Below, piece after piece: positions 54,130 through 62,986 of a DNA stretch of 64,000 bases. Position 1 is the first letter of the stretch. Each line of letters opens with the position of its first letter. The DNA lies in NCBI RefSeq assembly GCF_014696925.1, contig NZ_JACJQY010000005.1, positions 149,717 to 213,716 on the forward strand. Direction: 5' to 3'. The DNA is from Phormidium tenue FACHB-1050. Its GTDB lineage: Bacteria; Cyanobacteriota; Cyanobacteriia; Pseudanabaenales; Pseudanabaenaceae. The position numbers and the translations under genes are program-made. The notes below the pieces were generated by a model. It did not search any database. It saw only the letters and a program-made list of their open reading frames with translations, and had not been told where the DNA came from.

Positions 54130-55017
54130 TCAAGAAGTTTGAGCCTTAAGCCATGCCCAAGGTACAGTAAGCATTTTGTTAGAATTAGGCACAAAAGCAC
54201 GCTGCTTAAAAACTTCGTAGTGATTTCGTTCGATCGCTTTTAAAATATTGCGATACAAAATTAGAGAAGACCATACTGGCCATCGAGCATCCCGACATAA
54301 TGCCGAAATACCATCCTCAGCATGTTGATAAAACTGTCGTGCTCTCTGAATTTGAAAACGCATCAACTCAATCCAACGCTCATCAACCGTACCGCTTAAT
54401 AAATCTTTTTCGGTATAGTCAAAATAATGCAGATCCTCAAGGGGCAAATAAATTCGTCCTCGCTGAGCATCTTCACCAATATCACGCAAAATATTAGTTA
54501 ACTGCATGGCAATACCTAAGGCGATCGCCGCCTCAGTTGCCGTACTGATTACCGATGGATCTTTAGTCTCAAAGCCCATAATTGCTGCCGACATCAAGCC
54601 CACAGTGCCTGCAACGCGGTAGCAATACAAATGCAGATCATCAAAGGTTTGGTAGCGATCGTATTTTAAATCCATTCGCATTCCAGAAATCATATCTTTG
54701 AAAGGCTGAATTGGCATCGGGTACTTCTGGACAGTATCGGCTAAGGCAATATCTGAGGCATGGATAGGATCGCCACGGAACGTCGCCTCTAACTGTTTTT
54801 CCCAGTTAAAAAGCGTTTCGGCATCGGTGCTTTCTGCCTGCATACCGTCTACAAGCTCATCAGTACGACGACACCAAGCATAAATCGCCCAAGTAGCTCG
54901 CCGTTTTGCTTCAGACATCAGCATCGTACCAAGATAAAAAGTCTTGGCGTACTTTGCCGTGATGCAACGACAAATCTCGTAGGCTTCCTCCAGACTGACT
55001 GGCTGACGCATTCCCAT
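54130..55017 (-). CDS. crtB: Phytoene synthase
   Basis: 295 aa from ATG 55017; a TTG at 55074 with GGAAG in front would add 19 residues and overlap crtP by 53 bases. It condenses two geranylgeranyl diphosphates. The two Asp-rich motifs are visible: RRTDELVDG (first) and LTNILRDIGED (second), plus YCYRVAGTVGLM. Immediately downstream of crtP. Confidence 0.95.
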   Translation of the reverse strand: MGMRQPVSLEEAYEICRCITAKYAKTFYLGTMLMSEAKRRATWAIYAWCRRTDELVDGMQAESTDAETLFNWEKQLEATFRGDPIHASDIALADTVQKYPMPIQPFKDMISGMRMDLKYDRYQTFDDLHLYCYRVAGTVGLMSAAIMGFETKDPSVISTATEAAIALGIAMQLTNILRDIGEDAQRGRIYLPLEDLHYFDYTEKDLLSGTVDERWIELMRFQIQRARQFYQHAEDGISALCRDARWPVWSSLILYRNILKAIERNHYEVFKQRAFVPNSNKMLTVPWAWLKAQTS

Positions 55018-55021
55018 CGAC

Positions 55022-56461
55022 TTAGGCACTGACGACAGATGGATTTGACTGGTTTTGGTTAGAGGTTCGACCAAGGACTTTACTTCCAGAAGATTGACTT
55101 GCTTTATGAATTTCCTGTGCTGTTAGCTTACCAGAAAGTACCGCCCCTTCCATACTGCCAAAAAAGGGCTGGGCTGTATAGCTACCTGACAAAAAGAAAT
55201 TAGTGATCGGCGTTGCTTGACTAGGACGGAACTGCTCACGGTTTGGAGTAGCGGTATAAATTGATCTCGGAGTCTTGACGACATGAGACTTTAAGACTTT
55301 TGCAGGACTGGGGAGATGCTGCGGAAATAGTTTCGCAAGTTCATTCAGCGTTGCTTCCACGATTTCGCTATTGGGACGATCAATCCAATCGGCAGCAGGG
55401 GCAAATACTAGCTCTAGCATCGATTTATCAGGGTCAGCATATTCCTTACAGGAGTTACTCATATCGGAGTATACGCTGAGCAGGGGCGATCGCGAAAATA
55501 GGGTGTGATCAATATCCGTAAGCTTGCGATCAAACCAGATCTGCACACTAATTACGGGTACACCTTCTAGATGATCTAGCTGTTTAAAATAGGGCAAGCC
55601 TTGCCAAGTTGAGGGGATGTAATTTTTAAAAGCATCCACTGACATCGCCGAAACGTATGCATCCGCGTAAACCTCACGACTGGGTGAACCATCTGTGCTT
55701 TGGATGATCAACTTTTCGATATTGCCATCTTGATCGGTGACAATTTCCTTGAGGGAAACTCCTGTATGGACTTCGCCGCCTCTTGCCACGACATGATCAA
55801 CGATCGGCTGACAGAGACGCTCAGGAGGTGCGCCATCGAGGTAGGCAATTTTCGAGCCGTCCTTTTGTTGGAGAAACTTATTGAGGGCGCGGAGGGGAAT
55901 CGTTGCCGAAATTACATTGGGATCGATAAATTTGAGGGATTTGCAAACGGCAATAAAAATGTCAGTGGTGATGTCCTTGCCGATGCCACGCATCTCTAGC
56001 CATTCCTCAAAGGTATATTTGTCCATCGACACAACATAGTCATCACCACGAATAATCGCAGGAATTAGCCCGATCGCAAACCGAATCTTTTGATTCCAAG
56101 TGAGCATATCGTTGTTGCGAAGAATCGAGGTAATGATATTGAAAGGAGCGGGGATATTAGGTACGTCAAACCATGACAATACCCCAGGCTTTTCAGGTTG
56201 ATTAAAAATTAAAGCATGGCGTTTCCATTGCAGGCGATCGAGGATATTTAGCTCACCCATCAGTTGCAACATATTTGGATAAGCGCCAAAAAAATTATGT
56301 AGCCCTGTTTCGATCCAGTCGCCATCGGCATCTTTCCATGCTGCTACCAAGCCGCCGAGAACGTTACTGCGCTCTAGCAAAATCGGCTGATGTCCTAAAT
56401 CCACCAAATACTTGGCACAGGATAATCCTGCTAACCCTCCTCCAGCGATCGCAACGCGCAT
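55022..56461 (-). CDS. crtP: 15-cis-phytoene desaturase
   Basis: 479 aa. Plant-type phytoene desaturase giving zeta-carotene. FAD fold [19 protein letters not shown] at the N-terminus, [14 protein letters not shown], and the C-terminal [23 protein letters not shown] that closes the FAD site. A Ser/Asn-rich tail of about 20 residues follows. First gene of the crtP-crtB pair. Confidence 0.96.
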   Translation of the reverse strand: MRVAIAGGGLAGLSCAKYLVDLGHQPILLERSNVLGGLVAAWKDADGDWIETGLHNFFGAYPNMLQLMGELNILDRLQWKRHALIFNQPEKPGVLSWFDVPNIPAPFNIITSILRNNDMLTWNQKIRFAIGLIPAIIRGDDYVVSMDKYTFEEWLEMRGIGKDITTDIFIAVCKSLKFIDPNVISATIPLRALNKFLQQKDGSKIAYLDGAPPERLCQPIVDHVVARGGEVHTGVSLKEIVTDQDGNIEKLIIQSTDGSPSREVYADAYVSAMSVDAFKNYIPSTWQGLPYFKQLDHLEGVPVISVQIWFDRKLTDIDHTLFSRSPLLSVYSDMSNSCKEYADPDKSMLELVFAPAADWIDRPNSEIVEATLNELAKLFPQHLPSPAKVLKSHVVKTPRSIYTATPNREQFRPSQATPITNFFLSGSYTAQPFFGSMEGAVLSGKLTAQEIHKASQSSGSKVLGRTSNQNQSNPSVVSA

Positions 56462-56550
56462 ACTTTTTCAATACCTATACGTTTAATTTTTTATGTTTAA
56501 TTATCTCCATCTTACTTTGCAAAGCTTAATAATTCACTAAATTTTGTTAG

Positions 56551-56605
56551 TAAAACCCAGAAAGTAGAGTGGAGCGCTTAGCACCCCACCCTACTTTCTG
56601 GGTTT
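56551..56605. repeat. Imperfect palindrome between crtP and menA
   Basis: AAAACCCAGAAAGTAG pairs with CTACTTTCTGGGTTTT; inner part GTGGAGCGCTTAGCACCCCAC has mismatches. Same class as the AAACCC-headed stems elsewhere. Divergent genes on both sides. Confidence 0.6.
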
Positions 56606-56646
56606 TATATGTATGAATCATTGGATAATCGCATTTTTGTTTTAAG

Positions 56647-57591
56647 ATGGCGATCAGCACTTCAATCTTAGCCAGTATGGTAAAAAGCCTCATTGATTCC
56701 CCTGAGATCTCTAGTAAGTCATCTCGCAAATTATGGATGGCGGCGATTAAGTTCCCGATGTATAGTGTGGCGATCGTGCCGATCGCTACGGGTACGGCTG
56801 TCGCTTATCGCAATACAGGGGCGATTAACTGGAGTATTTTTTTCATGTTTCTGGTTTCCGCAGTTTTGATTTTAGTCTGGGAAAATCTCTGCAATGATGT
56901 ATTTGACGCGGAAACAGGTATTGATATCAATAAGGCGCATTCAGTTGTCAATCTCACGGGCAAGAAGAATTTAATCTTTGCGATCGCCAATATTTGTCTG
57001 CTCCTCGGCATTAGTGGCGTATTTGCAATTTCTTGGATACAGCAAGATATTGTGGTGGTTAGTGCGATCGCCCTTTGCTGTTTTCTCGGCTATATTTACC
57101 AAGGTCCCCCATTTCGGTTGGGATATCAAGGGTGGGGTGAAGTTTTATGCTTTTTTGCCTTTGGTCCCTTAGGAGTTTCGGCGGCTTATTATAGTCAAAC
57201 TAAATCTTGGTCAATTGGCTCGATCGCCGCAGCGATTATTGTCGGAATTATTACTAGCCTGATTTTGTTCTGTTCTCATTTCAATCAAGTTGCCGATGAT
57301 CTTGCCGCAGGTAAGCGATCGCCTGTTGTGCGCCTAGGAACTAAGCGCTCAGCACAACTTTTACCTTGGATCTGTGCTGTGATCTATGGGATTGCGATCG
57401 TCGCGATCGTCCTTGATTTTTTCCCCATCTGGACTGCGATCGTCTTAATTAGCTTACCGATAGCATGGAAACTCTGTACATTTATTAGCGAAAACCATGA
57501 ACGCGCCGAGCGTTTACTCAACTATCGCTTTATCGCTGTTGCCTTACATTTTGTCATTGGTTCATGTCTTAGTGTGAGCTTAATTTTGTAA
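56647..57591 (+). CDS. menA: 2-carboxy-1,4-naphthoquinone phytyltransferase
   Basis: 314 aa. UbiA-type prenyltransferase of phylloquinone synthesis (photosystem I quinone). Eight or nine membrane spans. First Asp-rich motif WENLCNDVFDAETGID (about 78-93), then YIYQGPPFRLGYQGWGE (about 155-171), second motif HFNQVADDLAAGKRSPV. MenA rather than another UbiA member, judging by these motifs; not tested. Confidence 0.85.
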   Translation: MAISTSILASMVKSLIDSPEISSKSSRKLWMAAIKFPMYSVAIVPIATGTAVAYRNTGAINWSIFFMFLVSAVLILVWENLCNDVFDAETGIDINKAHSVVNLTGKKNLIFAIANICLLLGISGVFAISWIQQDIVVVSAIALCCFLGYIYQGPPFRLGYQGWGEVLCFFAFGPLGVSAAYYSQTKSWSIGSIAAAIIVGIITSLILFCSHFNQVADDLAAGKRSPVVRLGTKRSAQLLPWICAVIYGIAIVAIVLDFFPIWTAIVLISLPIAWKLCTFISENHERAERLLNYRFIAVALHFVIGSCLSVSLIL

Positions 57592-57766
57592 TCTTGTTAC
57601 TTACTGATGTTACGTATGACAAATGTCATCATAATGTTTCTATGTCGACTTCAAAGAGGATTTGGAGACCAAATTCCTACATATTTGTAAAAGTAGTTGC
57701 TTGGTCTTCAAGCCCAAATCTCAGCGTTCCACGTAACATTAGTTACTTAATCAATAAGGATAATTT

Positions 57767-58504
57767 TTATATTTCATAGAAACCAAACTCTTTCCTGATT
57801 TGAGAGGTAATCAATCTAAAACGAGTCAAATGTTTTAGATTTGCAATGAGATTAGATTTAGGGACTATATCTTTATAAAAAGGAGCAACAGCAAGATTAT
57901 TTTCTCCATTAGCTCTACTATAAATCGCACCACAAAAAGGAATATTATTTAAAACAATTTCATGTGCAGGTAAGCTTGTACATCTATGATCATAGAAATC
58001 CTCTTCTATAAAAAGACAGTTAAATAAATCTGGCTTAATAATTACAGAGCTTCCACAATATTGTCCAAAGTCCTTACGCAGATAATATAAATACTTGTTT
58101 TGAAATTCGTGTATATATCCCCTGTTGATGATCCAACCAGTTTGTTCAGAGTTTTTCTTTACAAATTCTGCAATTTTATTACTTATTAGGTCATCCGCAT
58201 CAACTGCCATGACATGGGAAGGACTGAGCTGTTTACTTCTTTCCAATCCAATGGTTAATTTTTTTGACATATCCTTATGTCCTATAAACCACTCTCCAAC
58301 AGGAATAGGCAAATCTACTTCTACATATTCTACAAATTGCGTATTGAAGTTAATGTTCGGTTTTTCGTTACAGACAACAACTATGTGGAAATCATTGCAG
58401 GTTTGCCCACATATAGATCTCAAAGTTCTTTCAAAAAGGGTACTAGTTAATTCCCAAGATTTTGCGTATTTAGCGCTTTTCAAAGGTACTATAAATACAA
58501 TCAT
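57767..58504 (-). CDS. Glycosyltransferase-like protein, GT-A fold
   Basis: 245 aa. MIVFIVPLKSAKYAKSW, SICGQTCNDFHIVVVCNE and VMAVDADDLISNKI show a GT-2-like N-terminal nucleotide-binding core with a DADD motif for metal. Then FGQYCGSSVIIKPDLF. Acceptor unknown. The low-GC, AT-rich sequence differs from neighbours and fits a surface-polysaccharide locus with the two genes that follow. Confidence 0.65.
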   Translation of the reverse strand: MIVFIVPLKSAKYAKSWELTSTLFERTLRSICGQTCNDFHIVVVCNEKPNINFNTQFVEYVEVDLPIPVGEWFIGHKDMSKKLTIGLERSKQLSPSHVMAVDADDLISNKIAEFVKKNSEQTGWIINRGYIHEFQNKYLYYLRKDFGQYCGSSVIIKPDLFNCLFIEEDFYDHRCTSLPAHEIVLNNIPFCGAIYSRANGENNLAVAPFYKDIVPKSNLIANLKHLTRFRLITSQIRKEFGFYEI

Positions 58505-58881
58505 AGTTATATTATTGTTAATTAGAGTAATTAGTTAAGTTGAAAAATCTATCGATTATTATACATAAGAGATTCATTGGTTAATAAAGTATCAAAAAAG
58601 TGAATCTGGAAATCTGAGATTTAATGAAATTAGCTATACTTTATTAGCTTGCTAGTCTCTAAGCTATTATCCGCGATGCTAGTGTTTGGAAAATCTATTT
58701 TTCATTAAAAAACTTTTGCCTATGCTCATAAGTAAAATTGTTGCATTAAGAAGCGAAGAAACACTAAAAATAAATTTATTATTAAAAACAGGCGCATTAT
58801 CATTAAAGCACAAGAATACTAAAATTTACAAGAAGCTTATCTTTCCTGACTATAAATTTTATTCTACACAGACAAAAGCTC
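58505..58881. other. AT-rich gap between divergent glycosyltransferases
   Basis: 377 bases, very AT-rich. A 77-codon frame at 58686 overlaps the next gene and lacks typical codon use, so it is not called. Divergent promoters are expected here. Confidence 0.4.
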
Positions 58882-59823
58882 ATGGCATCATCAATATCCG
58901 TATGTATCCCAACATATAAGAGACCAGATTTTCTTAAAGAAGCATTGGATTCAGTACTAGCTCAAACTTTACAACCAATTGAAATCATAATTGGTGATGA
59001 CTCTAATGATGACTTAACCGAAAAACTCGTTGTAGATATTAAGAAAAGTTGTGAAATTCCGATCTTTTATACAAGGCATTCTCCTTCCTTAGGACAAGCA
59101 GAAAATATCAACTTCCTATATGAGAATTCAAAAGGCGATAAACTTGTTCTATTGCACGATGATGATTTGTTACTGCCAAACGCACTAGAAGACTTAAATA
59201 GTTGTTGGAATCTTCATCCAGATTTAGTAGCTGCATATGGCAAACAATACATAATTTCAGAGGATGGTGATGTTGATGTGGAGGCTAGCACTGGGCTTAA
59301 TCAAATGTTCTTTCGTACCGATAAGCAAGAAGGGATCCAGCCTTCTTCATTAGAGGCTGCGATATTACATCAATTTCCAAGTGATTGCTATATGGTTCTT
59401 GCTTCCGCAGCTAAGTCTATTAACTACCGATCCCATCAAGAAGTAGGAACAGCCTGCGATTTTGATTTTAGCTTTCGACTTAGCTTGAAATATTCAAACT
59501 TCTTTTTTCTGAACAAATACACTGCAAAATACCGACTTAGTGAAGCCTCAGTTTCTAAAAGCTCAGATGATGATGCAGCGGCTCAGTCTTTTTACCAAAT
59601 ACTCAACACTGATGTGCCTAAAGAAATAGCTTGGGCTAAAGATTACGAACTCAATCGCTCCGCACCGATCGCTATCAAGCAACTGACTAATTTAGGTCGG
59701 CGGGAAGAAGCTTTAGACATTTATTTCAGCAAATATCATCCCTTGACCAGTCGGATTAGCTTAGGGGGAGTTCGTAGACTACTTAAATTGTTTTTACCTC
59801 AAGCAATAGGGAAATTAATCTAG
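58882..59823 (+). CDS. Family 2 glycosyltransferase
   Basis: 313 aa. SISVCIPTYKRPDFLKEALDSV at the N-terminus is the GT2 hallmark, followed by IIIGDDSNDDL, VLLHDDDLLLPNAL (metal-binding DxD), and KYSNFFFLNKYTAKYRLSEAS. Transfers a sugar to an unknown surface or extracellular glycan. It is 20 bases upstream of a family 4 enzyme, so one operon. Confidence 0.85.
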   Translation: MASSISVCIPTYKRPDFLKEALDSVLAQTLQPIEIIIGDDSNDDLTEKLVVDIKKSCEIPIFYTRHSPSLGQAENINFLYENSKGDKLVLLHDDDLLLPNALEDLNSCWNLHPDLVAAYGKQYIISEDGDVDVEASTGLNQMFFRTDKQEGIQPSSLEAAILHQFPSDCYMVLASAAKSINYRSHQEVGTACDFDFSFRLSLKYSNFFFLNKYTAKYRLSEASVSKSSDDDAAAQSFYQILNTDVPKEIAWAKDYELNRSAPIAIKQLTNLGRREEALDIYFSKYHPLTSRISLGGVRRLLKLFLPQAIGKLI

Positions 59824-59842
59824 TCTATAGGAGTTTTTTTTA

Positions 59843-60949
59843 ATGAATAAGGTTCAACATTGCACAATAGGAATATCTTCTGTGGGTGGAATTGAGTCCT
59901 ATGTAAATAGCCTTTTGACTTCGCTACCAGATATGTTTGATCGAAATTTCATCAGCTCTTTGGATGATGTTGATCAAAGTCAATGTACATTACTCCATGT
60001 GCATGATGCCAAAATGCTTAAATCCATAACCAACAAATGTCCTGTTGTTTACACTGTGCATAACCATAACTTCTACTGTCCTAGTGGTTCTATGTATCTA
60101 TATGGACAAGCAAAAGTATGCGATCGGAAAATGAGTGTACTTGGCTGCACTTGGGGAAAGTTGATTGATGGTTGTGGTAGTCGTAGACCCGAAGAAATTA
60201 TTGGTAGCTTTAAGAGAGCTTATAGTGAGCTAGAAGCAATCAAAAACTTGGGAATTACTGTGATTGCGAATAGTGATTATGTTCAATCACAATTAATAGC
60301 AAATGGATTACCTAAATCTCAGACAGTCACGCTAAGATGTGGCATTGCTGCACCTCAAAGCAATCATATCCCCCTAAATGAATCCATCCATGACCAACAG
60401 CGCATCTTGTTTGTGGGTAGGATAGTGCCAGAGAAGGGGCTGGATTGGTTACTAAGAACGATGCCTCTTTTAGATCCTTGTATTCATCTTGACATTGCAG
60501 GTGAAGGGTGGGCAATGCCTCAAGTTCGGAAGTTGGCAGAGGATTTGAATATTGGCGATCGCTTAACTTGGCATGGATGGTGTCAAAGCGAGAAGCTAGA
60601 GGAGCTTTATCGTCAAAGCTTTGCTGTAATTTTTCCTAGTGTTTGGCCAGAGCCTGCGGGATTAGTAACTTTAGAAGCCTATGCAAGATTTCGCCCAGTA
60701 ATTGCTAGTAACGTTGGCGGTATCCCTGAACATGTTCAGGATGGGAAAACAGGAATTTTAGTGGAGCCAAATAATAGGCAAGCGTTAGCCGCAGCAATCA
60801 CCGATTTGGCTCATGATTTTGATAAAGCACGTGAGATTGGTATAGCTGGCAATAATTTATTTCACTCGGAATTTACGCTTGCTATTCATGCTCAAAGATT
60901 GCAAGAAATTTATGATTTAGCGATCGCTAAGTTTCATAAATCTTTTTGA
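59843..60949 (+). CDS. Family 4 glycosyltransferase
   Basis: 368 aa. GT-B fold; N-terminal SSVGGIESYVNSLL, VYTVHNHNFYCPSG, then RILFVGRIVPEKGLDWLL and EGWAMPQVRKL, and the EPAGLVTLEAYARFRPVIASNVGG donor-binding region with E(x7)E. A CSC-type cysteine-rich stretch (CDRKMSVLGCTWGKL, DGCG) is typical of some bacterial GT4 enzymes. Ends in a terminator hairpin. Confidence 0.88.
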   Translation: MNKVQHCTIGISSVGGIESYVNSLLTSLPDMFDRNFISSLDDVDQSQCTLLHVHDAKMLKSITNKCPVVYTVHNHNFYCPSGSMYLYGQAKVCDRKMSVLGCTWGKLIDGCGSRRPEEIIGSFKRAYSELEAIKNLGITVIANSDYVQSQLIANGLPKSQTVTLRCGIAAPQSNHIPLNESIHDQQRILFVGRIVPEKGLDWLLRTMPLLDPCIHLDIAGEGWAMPQVRKLAEDLNIGDRLTWHGWCQSEKLEELYRQSFAVIFPSVWPEPAGLVTLEAYARFRPVIASNVGGIPEHVQDGKTGILVEPNNRQALAAAITDLAHDFDKAREIGIAGNNLFHSEFTLAIHAQRLQEIYDLAIAKFHKSF

Positions 60950-60982
60950 TAAAAGCCTGTCTGTGGCAGGCTTTTATCAAAA
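60944..60982. terminator. Terminator containing the GT4 stop
   Basis: TTTTGATAAAAGCCTG / CAGGCTTTTATCAAAA, 7-base loop; TGA of the gene is in the left arm. Convergent with rpaB. Confidence 0.7.
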
Positions 60983-60985
60983 TCT

Positions 60986-61723
60986 TTAAGCTTGTTTCGC
61001 TTCTGAGCCATCAATGATGCGTTGGAATAGATAGCCTGTCCCACGAGCCGTCAAGATTAATTCAGGGTTGCTAGGATCTTCTTCGAGTTTTGCTCTCAGA
61101 CGAGAAATATGGACATCGACAACGCGAGTATCCACATGGCGTTCTGGTGTATATCCCCAGACCTCTTGCAAAATTTCTGCTCTCGAAAAAGCTTCACCCG
61201 ATCGTCCGACCAATAGCTCTAATAAACTAAACTCCATACCCGTCAAACGGATACGCTCATCGGACTTATAGACTTGACGCTTGTTAGTATCAATCTTGAT
61301 CGTGTTGATATGGATCACGCCAGAACTGGGGATGCCTGATGTGCCATTGCGATCAAATCGCCGCAACACTGAACGAATTCGCGCTTCTAATTCCTTTGGT
61401 GAAAAAGGCTTAACAACGTAATCATCTGCACCTAATTCGAGTCCAGTAATGCGATCGGCAACATCACCTAAAGCGGTCAGCATGATAATCGGGATATCCG
61501 ATTCTTTGCGAAGCTCTTGACATACCCCGTAGCCGTCGAGCTTTGGCATCATTACATCAAGAACCACCAAGTCAGGGTTTTCTTTATGAAAAACTTCGAT
61601 CGCTTCTTCGCCATCTGCGGCGGTGACGACCTCGTAACCGATCATCGACAGACGTGTTTCCAGAATTCGACGGATACTAGCTTCGTCGTCTACAACTAGA
61701 ATTTTTTCCTTATGGTTTTCCAA
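60986..61723 (-). CDS. rpaB: Response regulator RpaB (OmpR family, Ycf27)
   Basis: 245 aa. Receiver domain: ILVVDDEASIRRIL, phospho-Asp in VVLDVMMPKLDG (about 56), VVKPFSPKEL; winged-helix output domain: RLTGMEFSLLELLVG, VDTRVVDVHISRLRAKLE, TARGTGYLF. RpaB with its kinase NblS/Hik33 adjusts photosynthesis and high-light genes. The hli gene 540 bases away is of the type RpaB controls in other cyanobacteria, though I find no clear HLR1 site in front of it. Confidence 0.92.
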   Translation of the reverse strand: MENHKEKILVVDDEASIRRILETRLSMIGYEVVTAADGEEAIEVFHKENPDLVVLDVMMPKLDGYGVCQELRKESDIPIIMLTALGDVADRITGLELGADDYVVKPFSPKELEARIRSVLRRFDRNGTSGIPSSGVIHINTIKIDTNKRQVYKSDERIRLTGMEFSLLELLVGRSGEAFSRAEILQEVWGYTPERHVDTRVVDVHISRLRAKLEEDPSNPELILTARGTGYLFQRIIDGSEAKQA

Positions 61724-61883
61724 GCCAGTTTACACTCCACTATGTTGCTAGCTGCAATTCAGTAAAATTTTATAATTTTACATATTTATTTAACTAAGTT
61801 TACAAGAAATCGGTCGTTACAATCCGAAAACAAAACTTAAAGTTTCAGAATAAACTTAATCTATGCTTTGTGGTGTCGCTCAG

Positions 61884-62186
61884 CAATTTTGACTATGAAA
61901 CTGATTTTGGTATTTCCAGCGCCTTCGGCGCTGGAAATACCAAAATCAGTTTTTTAAGTACCTGTGTGAAATAAATTACCAAAACCCGTAAAGTTGCGCC
62001 ACCGAAGGGCGCAACTTTACGGGTTTTGCTTTGTAACTAATTATGCCTAGCTACTTATAGCTATAGCCACCTGTATCAGGACAAATCAAAACCCAAATAG
62101 TGTGAGGCGGCGCTTCGCGCCGCCTCACACTATTTGGGTTTTATGTCCTAACAAGAATGGCGACAGCTATATAATGAGAATTGCTG
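61884..62186. repeat. Composite region: family C ends with other elements inside
   Basis: AGCAATTTTGACTATGAAACTGATTTTG opens in the family C manner (first part AGCAATTTTGACTATG), and ATAATGAGAATTGC at 62171-62184 closes it. Between them lie a GCGCC-ttc-GGCGC stem (61910-61950), the palindrome AAAACCCGTAAAGTTGCGCC (near 61981-62028), and a whole family A copy. Looks like insertions into one older C element. Confidence 0.6.
62056..62172. repeat. Family A element, copy 4, loop inverted
   Basis: Flanks identical in orientation to copies 2 and 3. Palindrome 62088-62142: 26-bp perfect arms, but the loop is TTC where those copies have GAA. Confidence 0.9.
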
Positions 62187-62268
62187 GATGTCGCTTCTTT
62201 AGAGATTTTATGTGAGTGATTGCGATAAAATTGTGTGAAGTTTTATGCACAATGAGGATTTTGCGATT

Positions 62269-62442
62269 ATGACTGAACCAACTCAAGTACCACAAGCTAC
62301 TGATCCCAAAATGGGATTTAACACCTATGCAGAAAGGTTAAATGGTAGAGCCGCTATGGTTGGTTTTATCATTGCCGTTGCGATCGAGCTTTTCACTGGT
62401 AAAGGTTTGTTAGCATGGCTAGGTCTAATTGATATAGGCTAA
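62269..62442 (+). CDS. High-light-inducible protein (one-helix CAB-like)
   Basis: 57 aa from ATG 62269 (MTEPTQVPQATD). The chlorophyll-binding motif AERLNGRAAMVGFIIAVAIE is complete: E, N, R and M/GF spacing of the ELIP/HLIP family. One membrane helix. It binds chlorophyll and carotenoid and protects photosystems. The longer frame from 62245 adds eight residues with no ribosome site. Confidence 0.9.
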   Translation: MTEPTQVPQATDPKMGFNTYAERLNGRAAMVGFIIAVAIELFTGKGLLAWLGLIDIG

Positions 62443-62443
62443 T

Positions 62444-62472
62444 GAAATAAGGGCGCTTTGCGCCCTTATTTC
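62444..62472. terminator. Terminator of the hli gene
   Basis: GAAATAAGGGCGC-ttt-GCGCCCTTATTTC, 13-bp perfect arms, two bases after the stop. Confidence 0.75.
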
Positions 62473-62503
62473 CGCTTCTAGTTTTTTTAATTTTTTTTTA
62501 GTT

Positions 62504-62986
62504 ATGGCATCTGGCAAAATCGAGAACTCTCTGTACTGGATTGCGGCAATTTTGGGATTAGTTCTCGATCAAGCCTCCAAATATTTAGTTGTGCAATATC
62601 TCAAACCCCTAAAATCAGTTCCCTTGATTAATGGGGTATTTCATTTTACCTACGCGACCAACACAGGTGCGGCTTTTAGCTTGTTTAGTGGTCAGATTGA
62701 TTGGCTCAAATGGGTATCGATGATTGTGAGTTTGGGGCTAGTAGCCTTTGGGATTTTTGGTAAAAACTTAAATCGCTGGGAGCAGGTTGGCTATGGTTGC
62801 ATTTTGGCGGGAGCCGCAGGTAATGGAATTGATCGCTTTGTGGCTGGCTATGTAGTTGACTTTATTGATATACGGATTATTCGCTTTGCGATTTTTAATA
62901 TTGCCGATATCTCTATTAATGTTGGCTTGGCTTGTCTAGCGATCGCGGTTTTATTTGTAACCAAACCATCCAAGTCAAAAAACTAG
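62504..62986 (+). CDS. lspA: Lipoprotein signal peptidase
   Basis: 160 aa. Aspartyl protease that removes signal peptides from prolipoproteins. Four spans; catalytic Asp in GAAGNGIDRF (about 105-114) and FAIFNIADISIN (about 128-139), with YATNTGAAFSLF (about 50-61). Stop lies in a palindrome. Confidence 0.94.
   Translation: MASGKIENSLYWIAAILGLVLDQASKYLVVQYLKPLKSVPLINGVFHFTYATNTGAAFSLFSGQIDWLKWVSMIVSLGLVAFGIFGKNLNRWEQVGYGCILAGAAGNGIDRFVAGYVVDFIDIRIIRFAIFNIADISINVGLACLAIAVLFVTKPSKSKN

Noticed and set aside
58686..58919. 77-codon frame before the GT2 gene
   Set aside because: Overlaps the GT2 start, has no ribosome site or family resemblance, and lies in very AT-rich DNA.
61724..62268. HLR1 (RpaB) sites before rpaB or the hli gene
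   Set aside because: TTTACA words occur near 61774 and 61799 but the spacing does not fit paired HLR1 half-sites.
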